From Pseudonocardia humida (GTDB taxonomy: Bacteria > Actinomycetota > Actinomycetes > Mycobacteriales > Pseudonocardiaceae), in contig NZ_JAGSOV010000012.1 of NCBI RefSeq assembly GCF_023898865.1, positions 1 through 35,438 of the forward strand: 35,438 bases of DNA, given 5' to 3'. A model generated the notes under the pieces. It did no database searches, was not told where the DNA came from, and saw nothing but the letters and a program-made list of their open reading frames with translations. Of the stretch, positions 6,836 to 13,542 are shown one piece after another. Both the position numbers and the translations under genes were made by a program. The number at the start of each line of letters is the position of its first letter. The stretch's first letter is position 1.

Positions 6836-6903
6836 AGCGCGGAAACACCGTGACAGACGATCGGCGCGACCCCGATCGCGCAAGTACGAGGAGCAGAGAG
6901 ACC

Positions 6904-7155
6904 ATGGATTGGCGTCACCGCGCTATCTGCCGCGACGAGGACCCCGAGCTGTTCTTCCCGGTCGGGACGAGCGGTCCTGCGCTGCTGCAGATCGCTGAGG
7001 CCAAGACCGTCTGCCGACGCTGCCCCGTGGTCAGCGAGTGCCTCACCTGGGCGCTCGACAGTGGCCAGGACGCCGGCGTCTGGGGCGGGATGAGCGAGGA
7101 CGAGCGGCGGGCTCTGAAGCGGCGCAACGCGCGCACGCGCGCCCGCACCGCCTGA
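6904..7155 (+). CDS. whiB1: WhiB1 iron–sulfur transcriptional regulator
   Basis: 83 aa, the normal WhiB1 length. Starts MDWRHRAICRDEDPELFF, almost identical to mycobacterial WhiB1. Four Cys (residues 9, 37, 40 and 46: AIC…CRRCPVVSEC) bind a [4Fe–4S] cluster that reacts with nitric oxide; GVWGGMSEDERR is the G[VI]WGG turn needed for binding region 4 of the principal sigma factor, and KRRNARTRAR is the C-terminal DNA-binding tail. WhiB1 is essential in mycobacteria. A longer in-frame start at 6757 is rejected because MDWRH is the conserved N-terminus and GAGGAG lies at 6888–6893. Likely under CRP control. Confidence 0.97.
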   Translation: MDWRHRAICRDEDPELFFPVGTSGPALLQIAEAKTVCRRCPVVSECLTWALDSGQDAGVWGGMSEDERRALKRRNARTRARTA

Positions 7156-7207
7156 CTCGCAGGCCTGCAGCACCAGCAGTAGTGCAGTAGAACTGAACAC
7201 TCCCCCA

Positions 7208-7250
7208 CCGCGGGCCCGAAGCCGGACACCACCCGGCCTCGGGCCCGCGG
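7208..7250 (+). terminator. Strong hairpin terminator of whiB1
   Basis: Eighteen-base arms (7208–7225 and 7233–7250) with one A·C mismatch and a 7-nt loop, 52 bp past the whiB1 stop. No T tract, as is common for actinobacterial terminators. Confidence 0.75.
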
Positions 7251-7550
7251 TCGTTCCGCCGGGCGCGCGGAGCAGCAGCTCCGGAGGAGGGGCCGGGCCC
7301 CGTACTTCTGCGACCTGGGCCACGGCCACGGCGCTCAGGTTAGCCCCCGCCCGATCGGGCCCGATCAACGGCCTCGATTTTCAAGCCCCACGCCGTCACG
7401 TCCGCCCGACGACGCCCCCGCAGCGCCGACCGGTCGCGCATCCGCGCAGGTGCGCAGCGCCCCCGCCGCGATCTCACCGGCACCTCACCGCCCCCGCCGC
7501 CGAGCGGTCGTACGGGCCCCTCCGGCGCTCGTCGTACAGCCGGCCCCGAT
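7251..7550. other. Intergenic stretch without a recognisable gene
   Basis: About 300 bp between the whiB1 terminator and the palindrome at 7551. I see no ORF with family resemblance, no tRNA cloverleaf and no repeat array. Short ORFs on both strands have arginine/proline-rich translations typical of shadow frames. Confidence 0.6.
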
Positions 7551-7603
7551 GTCAGGAAAGCCACCATCAGGACGTGAGACGTCCTGATGGTGGCTTTCCT
7601 GAC
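7551..7603. repeat. Intergenic palindrome, TCAGGAAAGCCAC family, copy A
   Basis: 25-bp perfect arms (7551–7575 and 7579–7603) around a 3-nt loop. Outer stem TCAGGAAAGCCAC shared with copy B and, with one change, copy C; the inner part is particular to this copy. Lies between convergent whiB1 and pdtaS and could serve as a bidirectional terminator. Confidence 0.9.
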
Positions 7604-7638
7604 GCCCAGGGCGTCGAGAGGGCGGGGTTGGCGACCGG

Positions 7639-9138
7639 TCAGCGGCCGCGGAGGGAGAGGCCGATGACGGCCTCGGTGCCGCCGCCGGGGCGCGGGCGCA
7701 CCTGCAGCTGCGAGCCCAGCTCGGAGTCCAGCAGGGTGCGCACGATCTGCAGGCCCAGCCCGTCGGAGGTGGCCAGGTCGAAACCGGCGGGCAGGCCGTG
7801 GCCGTCGTCGGCGACGATGACGTCGAGGTGGCCCGCCGAGCGCTGCGCCGACACGACCACCTCACCGGCCCGCCCCGGCCCGAACGCGTGCGCCAGCGCG
7901 TTGTGCACCAGCTCGGTGAGCACCAGGACGAGCGGGGTGGCCAGCGCGGCGGGCAGCGTGCCGAACGTGCCCTCCCGGCGCACCTTGGCGCGGAACTCGG
8001 CGCTGGCGCCGTCGCCGATGGCCGGCAGGACCTTGTCGACCAGCTCGTCGAGGTCGACGCGCTCGGCCACCGACACCGACAGCGCCTCGTGCACCAGCGC
8101 GATGGAGTTGACCCGGCGCATGCTCTCGGCCAGCGCCCGCCGGGCCTCCGGGATCGCCGTGCGGCGGGCCTGCAGGCGCAGCAGCGCGGCGACGGTCTGC
8201 AGGTTGTTCTTCACCCGGTGGTGGATCTCCCGGATGGTGGCGTCCTTGCTGAGCAGGGCCATGTCGCGGCGGCGCAGGTCGGTGACGTCGCGCACGAGCA
8301 CGAGCGCGCCCGCCGCGTCGCCGCGCGGGCGCAACGGCATCGCGCGCACCAGCATCACCGCTCCGCGCGCGTGCACCTCCATCCGCAGCGACTGGCGGCC
8401 CTCCAGCGCGGCGTCGATCCGGGCGGCCACCTCGGCGGCGTCGAACGGGTCCTGGGTGAGCTCGCGGGTGGCCCGGGCCAGCGACAGCCCGACCAGGTCG
8501 CTGGCGTGGCCCATCCGGTGGTAGGCCGAGAGCGCGTTGGGGCTGGCGTAGGCGACCAGGCCGTGCACGTCGAGCCGGATGAGCCCGTCGCCCGCGCGCG
8601 GGCTGGTGTTGGTGCCCACGGCCGCCGCTCGCGGCGGGAACGTGCCGTCGGCGATCATCTGGCACAGGTCGGACGCGCAGCCCAGGTAGGCGATCTCCAG
8701 CGGGCTGGGCACCCGCGGCATCGCCAGGTTCGTGTCGCGCGAGAGCACCGCGACGACCCGGCCGCCGTGGCGCACGGGGATGGTCTCCGAGCGGATCGGC
8801 ACCTCCAGGTGCCAGCGCGGGTCCTCCTCGCGGCAGATGCGGCCCTCCACGACCGCCCGGCGCAGCTGCGGGTTCTCCGCGACCGTGACGCGCGCGGCCA
8901 CCATGTCCTCGGCGTGGGCCGTGGGAGCGGTCGTGGGGCGCGCCTGGGCGACGCACAGGAACTCCGCCGCCCCGGCGGTCGCGTCGGCGCCGTCGACCGC
9001 CAGTGGCACCCACAGCAGGAAGTCGGCGAAGGACATGTCGGCCAGCAACTGCCACTCGGCGACCACCCGCTGCAGGTGCTCGACGGCCTCGCCCGTCAGA
9101 CGTGAGTGGTCGGCCAGCAGCTCGCTGAGCGTGGACAC
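7639..9138 (-). CDS. pdtaS: Sensor histidine kinase PdtaS
   Basis: 499 aa, cytosolic (no transmembrane helix). Residues about 1–150 form a GAF-like domain, 180–290 a PAS domain (RLDVHGLVAYASPNALSAYHR), then HisKA_2 with EIHHRVKNNLQTVAALLRLQ (phosphoacceptor His306 or 307), and a HATPase_c domain with ELVHNALAHAF (N box) and DDGHGLPAGF (G1), ending in GLGLQIVRTLL. Near-identical architecture to M. tuberculosis PdtaS (Rv3220c), which phosphorylates the ANTAR RNA-binding regulator PdtaR and senses NO/copper and c-di-GMP in published work. PdtaR is not in this window. GTG 9138 is preceded by GGGAGG (9148–9153). Convergent with whiB1 as in M. tuberculosis. Confidence 0.95.
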   Translation of the reverse strand: MSTLSELLADHSRLTGEAVEHLQRVVAEWQLLADMSFADFLLWVPLAVDGADATAGAAEFLCVAQARPTTAPTAHAEDMVAARVTVAENPQLRRAVVEGRICREEDPRWHLEVPIRSETIPVRHGGRVVAVLSRDTNLAMPRVPSPLEIAYLGCASDLCQMIADGTFPPRAAAVGTNTSPRAGDGLIRLDVHGLVAYASPNALSAYHRMGHASDLVGLSLARATRELTQDPFDAAEVAARIDAALEGRQSLRMEVHARGAVMLVRAMPLRPRGDAAGALVLVRDVTDLRRRDMALLSKDATIREIHHRVKNNLQTVAALLRLQARRTAIPEARRALAESMRRVNSIALVHEALSVSVAERVDLDELVDKVLPAIGDGASAEFRAKVRREGTFGTLPAALATPLVLVLTELVHNALAHAFGPGRAGEVVVSAQRSAGHLDVIVADDGHGLPAGFDLATSDGLGLQIVRTLLDSELGSQLQVRPRPGGGTEAVIGLSLRGR

Positions 9139-9228
9139 CTGTGGTTGCCTCCCGGTCCGTGCCGGGCCAAGTCAACCACGTGGGAGGATCGTGCCGACCA
9201 GACGACGACCGCCCGAGGGAGGGAAATC

Positions 9229-9303
9229 ATGTCCAAGCGTGCACGCAAGCGTCGCGACCGCAACAAGAAGGGCGCCAACCACGGCAAGAAGCCCAACACC
9301 TGA
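9229..9303 (+). CDS. Ribosomal protein bL37, 24 aa
   Basis: MSKRARKRRDRNKKGANHGK plus four residues. Highly basic, ends with the NHGKxPN signature of the actinobacterial large-subunit protein bL37, seen in mycobacterial ribosome structures bound to 23S rRNA. Preceded by a strong purine-rich site (GAGGGAGGG, about 9215–9223). An in-frame extension upstream to 9106 is rejected because the 24-residue form matches the family and has this ribosome site. Easily lost in automatic annotation because of its size. Followed by palindrome copy B. Confidence 0.92.
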   Translation: MSKRARKRRDRNKKGANHGKKPNT

Positions 9304-9333
9304 TCTCCGCGCGGCCGTGACGCCGTCGCCCAG

Positions 9334-9388
9334 GTTCAGGAAAGCCACGATGCCGCCCTCAGGGGGCGGCATCGTGGCTTTCCTGAAC
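9334..9388. repeat. Intergenic palindrome, TCAGGAAAGCCAC family, copy B
   Basis: 25-bp perfect arms (9334–9358, 9364–9388), 5-nt loop. Outer stem GTTCAGGAAAGCCAC; inner stem GATGCCGCCC differs wholly from copy A, yet is perfectly paired. Sits between bL37 and rsrA, which converge. Confidence 0.9.
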
Positions 9389-9411
9389 TCAGGGGTCGTG
9401 CGGGAGGTCGG

Positions 9412-9765
9412 TCAGTACCGCTCGACGCGCGTCGTCGAGGACCGCACCTCGACGGTGGTCGTGCTGCCGTCGGACTCGACGGTGACCGACTCCACCGACA
9501 GCGTGGCCTGGTCCAGCACCGCGCCGCGCAGCTTCTCCCGCAGCCGGGCCTTGAGCCCGTCCGGCGCGTGCTCGCCGCCGCACTTGGTGGCCAGCAGCTT
9601 CTTGAGCTTCTCGTCGAGGCCGTACTGCGACAGGCACGGCGAGCACTCGTCGAGGTGCTGGGCCAGCAGCGCCCGGCGCCGCTCGTCGCACTCGTTGTCG
9701 AGGAACAGCCACACCTCGGCCAGCACCTCGGAGCAGTCGGTGTCGTGGTGGTCGCCGCAACTCAT
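9412..9765 (-). CDS. rsrA: Zinc-containing anti-sigma factor RsrA/RshA
   Basis: 117 aa. Thiol-disulfide switch that holds SigR inactive until oxidised. Cys3, Cys11, His37, Cys41 and Cys44 fall at the same residue numbers as in Streptomyces RsrA ([23 protein letters not shown]), as does Cys62; the HxxxCxxC zinc motif is intact. An extra Cys26 is present. The C-terminal 45 residues (from about DQATLSVESVTVE) are hydrophilic and beta-like, without obvious counterpart in the Streptomyces protein. Start ATG 9765 is fixed by the MSCG N-terminus and by GAGGT at 9772–9776. The ATG overlaps the stop of a 25-codon ORF (ATGA), so translation is probably coupled to it. Confidence 0.95.
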   Translation of the reverse strand: MSCGDHHDTDCSEVLAEVWLFLDNECDERRRALLAQHLDECSPCLSQYGLDEKLKKLLATKCGGEHAPDGLKARLREKLRGAVLDQATLSVESVTVESDGSTTTVEVRSSTTRVERY

Positions 9766-9839
9766 CGCACGACCTCGCAGAGCTCGGTCGGCGCTTCGCG
9801 CAGGCGCTGTGTCATTGATTCGCTCGCAAGCTCGCTCAT
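9762..9839 (-). CDS. 25-codon ORF linking sigR and rsrA
   Basis: Encodes a 25-aa peptide beginning [10 protein letters not shown] and ending TELCEVVR. It starts in an ATGA that contains the sigR stop (9836–9839) and ends in an ATGA that contains the rsrA start (9762–9765). A perfect AGGAGG (9847–9852) stands 7 nt before its ATG, inside the end of sigR. No similarity recognised; it has one Cys. The likely role is to couple translation of rsrA to sigR, though the peptide might act itself. M. tuberculosis also has an ORF (Rv3222c) between sigH and rshA, but I cannot say they are related. Confidence 0.6.
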   Translation of the reverse strand: MSELASESMTQRLREAPTELCEVVR

Positions 9840-10552
9840 CGGGAAACCTCCTGCCCACGCAGGAACCCGCGCTCGCGCGCGGTGTCGGTCAGCATGTCGC
9901 GCAGCTGCCGCCGGCCGCGGTGCAACCTCGACATCACCGTGCCGATCGGCGTGCCCATGATGTCGGCGATCTCCTTGTAGGCGAAACCCTCGACGTCGGC
10001 CAGGTACACGGCCATCCGGAAGTCGTCGGGGAGCCGCTGCAGGGCCGCCTTCACGTCGTTGTCGGGGAGCCGGTCGAGCGCCTCCACCTCCGCCGAGGGC
10101 AGCCCGCGCGAGGTGTGCTCGCCGGCCTGGGCGATCTGCCAGTCGGTGATCTCCTCGGTGGGCGACTGCTGGGGCTGGCGCTGCCGCTTGCGGTAACCGT
10201 TGATGTAGGTGTTGGTCAGGATCCGGTAGAGCCACGCCTTGAGGTTCGTCCCGGCCTTGAACGTGCCGAAGGCCGCGTACGCCTTGAGGAACGTCTCCTG
10301 GACCAGGTCCTCGGCGTCGGCGGGGTTGCGGGTCATCCGCAGCGCCGCGCCGTACAGCTGGTCGATCAGCGGCATGGCGTCGCGCTCGAAGCGCGCCGCT
10401 CTGGCCTGCTGGTCCTCCTCGACGGCGGCGGTCTCGACACCATCGACGACATCCGCACCGCCCGACTCGGAGCCGTTGCGCACGGCGAGCTCGGGGTCGG
10501 TACGGGTGGGCTCGGTCGGTCCCGCGTCGGCGGCCTGCTCGGTGCCGGGCAC
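9836..10552 (-). CDS. sigR: RNA polymerase ECF sigma factor SigR/SigH
   Basis: 238 aa from GTG 10552, which has GAGAGGAG just upstream; the ORF is open back to GTG 10714, adding 54 residues. Region 2 includes [21 protein letters not shown] and [14 protein letters not shown]; region 4 includes [20 protein letters not shown] followed by [10 protein letters not shown], nearly identical to Streptomyces SigR and mycobacterial SigH. Directs thiol-oxidative stress transcription (thioredoxin system, proteases, mycothiol recycling) when released by RsrA. The N-terminal 60 residues are low-complexity. A SigR-type promoter at 10724–10750 predicts autoregulation and a transcript starting close to the upstream GTG, which would give the longer isoform known as SigR′ in Streptomyces. 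Confidence 0.95.
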   Translation of the reverse strand: MPGTEQAADAGPTEPTRTDPELAVRNGSESGGADVVDGVETAAVEEDQQARAARFERDAMPLIDQLYGAALRMTRNPADAEDLVQETFLKAYAAFGTFKAGTNLKAWLYRILTNTYINGYRKRQRQPQQSPTEEITDWQIAQAGEHTSRGLPSAEVEALDRLPDNDVKAALQRLPDDFRMAVYLADVEGFAYKEIADIMGTPIGTVMSRLHRGRRQLRDMLTDTARERGFLRGQEVSR

Positions 10553-10723
10553 CGCGCTCCTCTCGCGCCGGGCCACGCGTGGCCCGACCTCGGTGGTGGT
10601 CACCACCGCTGCGGCAACCGGATGACGGGCCGAGCGTACGCGCCCCGGGGCCGTCCGTCCTGCCGGTCGCCGATCATCCGTCGTTCGCGGATGTTCCATC
10701 ACCGCGTGCATCACGTCCTGCCC

Positions 10724-10750
10724 AACGCCTCCCCGGCCGGGGTGATTCCC
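10724..10750 (-). promoter_or_regulatory. SigR-type autoregulatory promoter
   Basis: On the minus strand GGGAAT (10750–10745), 18 nt, then GTT (10726–10724): an exact match to the Streptomyces SigR promoter consensus GGAAT-N18-20-GTT. Transcription should start around 10714–10718, next to the upstream GTG of the sigR ORF. Confidence 0.75.
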
Positions 10751-10758
10751 CGGGCAAC

Positions 10759-10764
10759 TAACCT
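10759..10764 (+). promoter_or_regulatory. −10 element of leaderless ybaK transcript
   Basis: TAACCT, first base 12 nt before GTG 10771; no ribosome site. It lies 9 bp from the divergent SigR-type −35. Confidence 0.55.
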
Positions 10765-10770
10765 CGCCCC

Positions 10771-11244
10771 GTGGCAGGCAAGGGAACCCCGGCGACGGCG
10801 CTGCTGACCAAGCAGGGGGTCGCGCACACGCTGCACAGCTACACCCACGGCAGCGGGGCCGCGTACGGGCCGGAGGCCGCGGAGCTGCTCGGGCTCGACC
10901 CGGCGCGGGTGTTCAAGACGCTGGTCGTCGAGGTGGACGGGAGCCTGGCCGTCGGCGTCGTCCCGGTGTCGACCAGCCTCGACCTCAAGGCGCTGGCCGC
11001 CGCGCTGGGCGGGCGCAAGGCGCGCATGGCCGAGGTCGACGCCGCCCAGCGCGCCACCGGCTACGTCGCCGGCGGGATCTCCCCGCTCGGGCAGAAGAAG
11101 CGGCTGCCCACGGTGCTCGACGCCACCGCGCGGGACCTGCCGACGGTGTTCTGCAGCGCCGGTCGGCGGGGCCTGGAGGTCGAGCTCGCCCCGGCCGACC
11201 TCGTCCGGCTGACCGGCGCCCGCTACGCCCCGATAGCCGTCTGA
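10771..11244 (+). CDS. ybaK: Cys-tRNA(Pro)/Cys-tRNA(Cys) deacylase YbaK
   Basis: 157 aa, full length. YbaK/EbsC-type editing domain that hydrolyses mischarged Cys-tRNA(Pro) in trans. Seen: [21 protein letters not shown] at the start (in two family blocks), [17 protein letters not shown] with the catalytic-region Lys, and [21 protein letters not shown], the conserved GxxxGGxSPxGxxxxxP block. Cytosolic. GTG start placed by the −10 at 10759 in a leaderless arrangement. Monocistronic: a stem-loop terminator overlaps its stop codon. Confidence 0.93.
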   Translation: MAGKGTPATALLTKQGVAHTLHSYTHGSGAAYGPEAAELLGLDPARVFKTLVVEVDGSLAVGVVPVSTSLDLKALAAALGGRKARMAEVDAAQRATGYVAGGISPLGQKKRLPTVLDATARDLPTVFCSAGRRGLEVELAPADLVRLTGARYAPIAV

Positions 11245-11273
11245 CGGGGCGGACGCAGGCGGGTCCGCCCGTC
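11243..11273 (+). terminator. Terminator hairpin of ybaK
   Basis: GGGCGGAC (11247–11254) pairs with GTCCGCCC (11263–11270), and three further outer pairs form across a bulged G. The stem begins within the stop codon. Confidence 0.6.
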
Positions 11274-11343
11274 CGGCGCAGCGCCGTCCCCGTCCGGACG
11301 AGTGGGGCCGCAGGTCCCTTACGCGCCGGCGCGGGGCAGCGCG

Positions 11344-12471
11344 ATGATGACCGCCGTGGCTGGGACGATGTCGGAACGCGCGCGGGACCTGTGGCAGACG
11401 TGGGTCACGCGCGGGAGCGCGCCGCGGGAGCTGCCGCCGGACCTGCTGCGCGCGGTGTACCTGTCGTGGGTCGCCGCGCTGGCGCTCAAGCTGCTCGGCT
11501 CCACCTGGGACGTGTCCTGGCACTTCCGCTGGCTGCGCGACGACCTGGCCCCGCCGCACCTGCTGAACTCGGTGGGCACCGCGATGGTCGTCCTGCTGGT
11601 CGCCTTCCACACCTGGACCGGCTACGGCGTCGACCGCCCCACCCTGCGGCTCATGCAGGCCGGCATCGCCGTCTTCCTGCTCGCCGTCCCCGTCGACCTG
11701 GTCAACCACGCGGTCAACGGCCTGGACATCACCGCGTGGAGCCCCTCGCACGCCATGCTCTACCTGGGCACGGCGATCATGCTGACCGGCGTGCTGCGCG
11801 GCTGGTGGCTCTACGGCCACGGCGGGTCGCGCGTGCCCGGCCTGGTGCTGCTGTGGGCGTTCGCCCTGGAGACGGTGTGGTTCCCGGCCGGGCAGCAGGA
11901 GTACGGGGTGCTGTCGGTGGCCGCGTGGGACCGCGGGGCGCCCGACGCCGAGCCCATCCTGCTGCAGTTCGCCGCCGACCAGATCGGGCGCCCGGTCGAC
12001 CGGGCCGCCGTCCTGCACTTCGCGCTGCCCGTGCCGGACTGGGTGTACCCGATCTGGCTGGTCGCCGCGGCCGGCATCGTCCTGGTGCTGGCCCGGGTGA
12101 TGATCGGGCGGCGGTGGGCGGCCACGGCGGTCGCCGGGCTGTACGTGGCCTACCGGTGCGTGGCCTGGCTGGCCATGGTCGGTGGCGGCTTCCCGCCGTC
12201 CGCGGTGCCGTTCGTGCTGGTGGGGGTGGCGCTGGCGGTCGACGCCGCGTTCCTGGTCCGGCTGCCCGACCTGCTGCGACCGGTCCCGGGCGCGGTGCTG
12301 GTGGCGGCGGTCGGGGCGGGCTGCGCGCTGCTGCAGTCGCTGTGGGCCGCGCTGCCGCCGACCGCGCCGCTGGCCTTCGTCACCGGGGCCGGGGTGCTGG
12401 CCGTGCTCTGGACGGGCGCGGCCCTGCTGACCCGCTCCCACGCGCTCGCCGGCTGGTCGCGGGCCCGCTGA
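11344..12471 (+). CDS. Multi-pass integral membrane protein of unknown function
   Basis: About 375 aa with roughly eight to ten hydrophobic helices, for example LLVAFHTWTGYGV, LMQAGIAVFLLAVPVDLVNH, HAMLYLGTAIMLTGVL, WLVAAAGIVLVLARVMIG and AVLVAAVGAGCALLQSLW. The segment LGSTWDVSWHFRWLRDDLAP contains charged and aromatic residues and a His between helices, and NGLDITAWSPSHAMLY holds another His; such buried His/Asp could be metal or heme ligands, but I recognise no family. Start is uncertain: ATG 11344 or 11347 or 11368, or GTG 11302; none has a clear ribosome site. Transcribed away from the sigR locus; monocistronic and convergent with the patatin gene. Confidence 0.75.
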   Translation: MMTAVAGTMSERARDLWQTWVTRGSAPRELPPDLLRAVYLSWVAALALKLLGSTWDVSWHFRWLRDDLAPPHLLNSVGTAMVVLLVAFHTWTGYGVDRPTLRLMQAGIAVFLLAVPVDLVNHAVNGLDITAWSPSHAMLYLGTAIMLTGVLRGWWLYGHGGSRVPGLVLLWAFALETVWFPAGQQEYGVLSVAAWDRGAPDAEPILLQFAADQIGRPVDRAAVLHFALPVPDWVYPIWLVAAAGIVLVLARVMIGRRWAATAVAGLYVAYRCVAWLAMVGGGFPPSAVPFVLVGVALAVDAAFLVRLPDLLRPVPGAVLVAAVGAGCALLQSLWAALPPTAPLAFVTGAGVLAVLWTGAALLTRSHALAGWSRAR

Positions 12472-12523
12472 CCACGACACCCGCTCCGCCGTCCCGGCGG
12501 CGGGGGGTCCAGAAGGCCCCACG

Positions 12524-12543
12524 CGACGTCCCGGGGGACGTCG
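12524..12543. terminator. Short palindrome between convergent genes
   Basis: Nine-base arms (12524–12532, 12535–12543; core GACGTCCC / GGGACGTC) in the 158-bp gap between the membrane-protein and patatin genes. Possible bidirectional terminator; the rest of the gap shows nothing I can name. Confidence 0.35.
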
Positions 12544-12629
12544 ACGTCCACGCTGAGCTCCATCGTGGGCGCCCCGGGGTCGTCAGCCACTGCCGTCGTC
12601 CACCCGGGGGCGCACGGCCGTCCCGCTCG

Positions 12630-13505
12630 TCACGCGGTTCCGTCGGCCCAGAACCGCCGGATCGCGTCGACCTCGCGGGTCGCCTGGTCGCGCCCGGCAC
12701 GCGCGGCGGGCTCCCGGGTGGCCGGGTCGAGGGGGTTGGTGCCGAAGGCGCGCAGCGCCGCCTCGTCGGCGGTGACCACGTGGACCTGCGCCCCGCCACC
12801 GCGCAGCTCCTCGAGCTCCTGGTCGAGCCCGGGGCCCAGCGGGCTGCCCGGCATGCCCGGCACCGGCGCGACGACGAGGACGCGCCGGTGGCCGGTCGCG
12901 AGGTCGGCGTTGGTGGGTGAGCGCATGCCGCCGTCCATGTAGCGGCGGCCGTCGATGGTGACGGTCGGCCAGACCCCCGGCACCGCGCAGCTGGCCGCGA
13001 CGGCGTCGACCAGCCCGACGCCGGACTCCGCGTCGATGGCGCGGAACTCCCCGTCGGCGGCGTCGACGACGGTCACCACGAGCCGCGCCGCCGGCCAGGA
13101 CCGGTCGCCGCCGAGGCGGGCGGCGATGATCCCGCGGCGGTCGTCCTCCGGCGCGGTGCCCGCCTGCAGCGCGAGGCTCCCGATCCGGGCGCGCGCGTCC
13201 TGCTGACCGGTGGCCCCGGCGAGGACCCGCGCGAACGACGCCATAAAGGCCGCGCCGTCGAACCGGACCGCGGGCTCGGCGGCCGGCACCGGGGCCAGCT
13301 GGGCCGCGTAGAGCTGCTCGGGGTCCTCGCCGGTGCGCAGCAGCGCGCCGACGATCGACCCGGCCGACGTGCCCACCACGAGGTCGGCCGACCCCAGGTC
13401 GACGCCCCGCGCCGCCAGACCGGACAGCAGCCCGATCTCCCAGGCGACCCCGGCCACGCCCCCGCCGCCGAGCACGAGCGCCCGCTCCCCGTCATGACCA
13501 GCCAC
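12630..13505 (-). CDS. Patatin-like phospholipase
   Basis: 291 aa. LVLGGGGVAGVAWEIG gives the glycine-rich oxyanion motif, GTSAGS the GxSxG nucleophile elbow (Ser near residue 47), and YMDGGMRSPTN the DG[A/G] motif with the catalytic Asp of the Ser–Asp dyad (near 202). Expected to hydrolyse acyl esters of phospholipids or acylglycerols. No signal peptide, so intracellular. GTG 13505 chosen for GGGGGA 8 nt upstream; GTG 13511 is an alternative. The upstream alpha/beta hydrolase ends 37 bp before it, so the yedK–hydrolase–patatin trio may form an operon. Confidence 0.9.
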   Translation of the reverse strand: MAGHDGERALVLGGGGVAGVAWEIGLLSGLAARGVDLGSADLVVGTSAGSIVGALLRTGEDPEQLYAAQLAPVPAAEPAVRFDGAAFMASFARVLAGATGQQDARARIGSLALQAGTAPEDDRRGIIAARLGGDRSWPAARLVVTVVDAADGEFRAIDAESGVGLVDAVAASCAVPGVWPTVTIDGRRYMDGGMRSPTNADLATGHRRVLVVAPVPGMPGSPLGPGLDQELEELRGGGAQVHVVTADEAALRAFGTNPLDPATREPAARAGRDQATREVDAIRRFWADGTA

Positions 13506-13542
13506 GTGCACGTCCCCCGCTCCGTCGCGAACGGACGCCACG

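Larger units (their letters stand above)
6478..6903 (+). other. Long noncoding leader region of whiB1
   Basis: 426 bp without a convincing gene. It holds a hairpin-like repeat (6508–6527) just after the lipid-kinase gene, two CRP-like palindromes (6769–6784, 6820–6835) and the whiB1 ribosome site (GAGGAG, 6888–6893). A possible −35/−10 pair is TTGAAG 6802 / AAATCC 6825, overlapping the second CRP-like site, but this is weak. Confidence 0.6.

Noticed and set aside
6757..6903. 49-residue N-terminal extension of WhiB1
   Set aside because: Not WhiB-like, runs through the CRP-like sites, and the conserved MDWRH start has its own ribosome site.
7251..7550. Possible tRNA or small RNA gene in the gap after whiB1
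   Set aside because: No cloverleaf, no T-loop GTTCGA-type motif, no promoter recognised.
9106..9228. Upstream extension of the bL37 ORF
   Set aside because: The family protein is 24 residues and begins MSKRARK; the extension overlaps the pdtaS start region.
10711..12522. 603-codon minus-strand ORF opposite ybaK and the membrane-protein gene
   Set aside because: Composition (Gln/His/Arg/Pro-rich) is that of a shadow frame in GC-rich DNA; both plus-strand genes are well supported.
12471..12590. Minus-strand stretch beginning MADDPGAPTMELSVDVDVPR, resembling the first strand of an SRPBCC/polyketide-cyclase protein
   Set aside because: The likeness covers under 20 residues, then the frame becomes a shadow of the membrane-protein gene. 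Too short to call a gene fragment.
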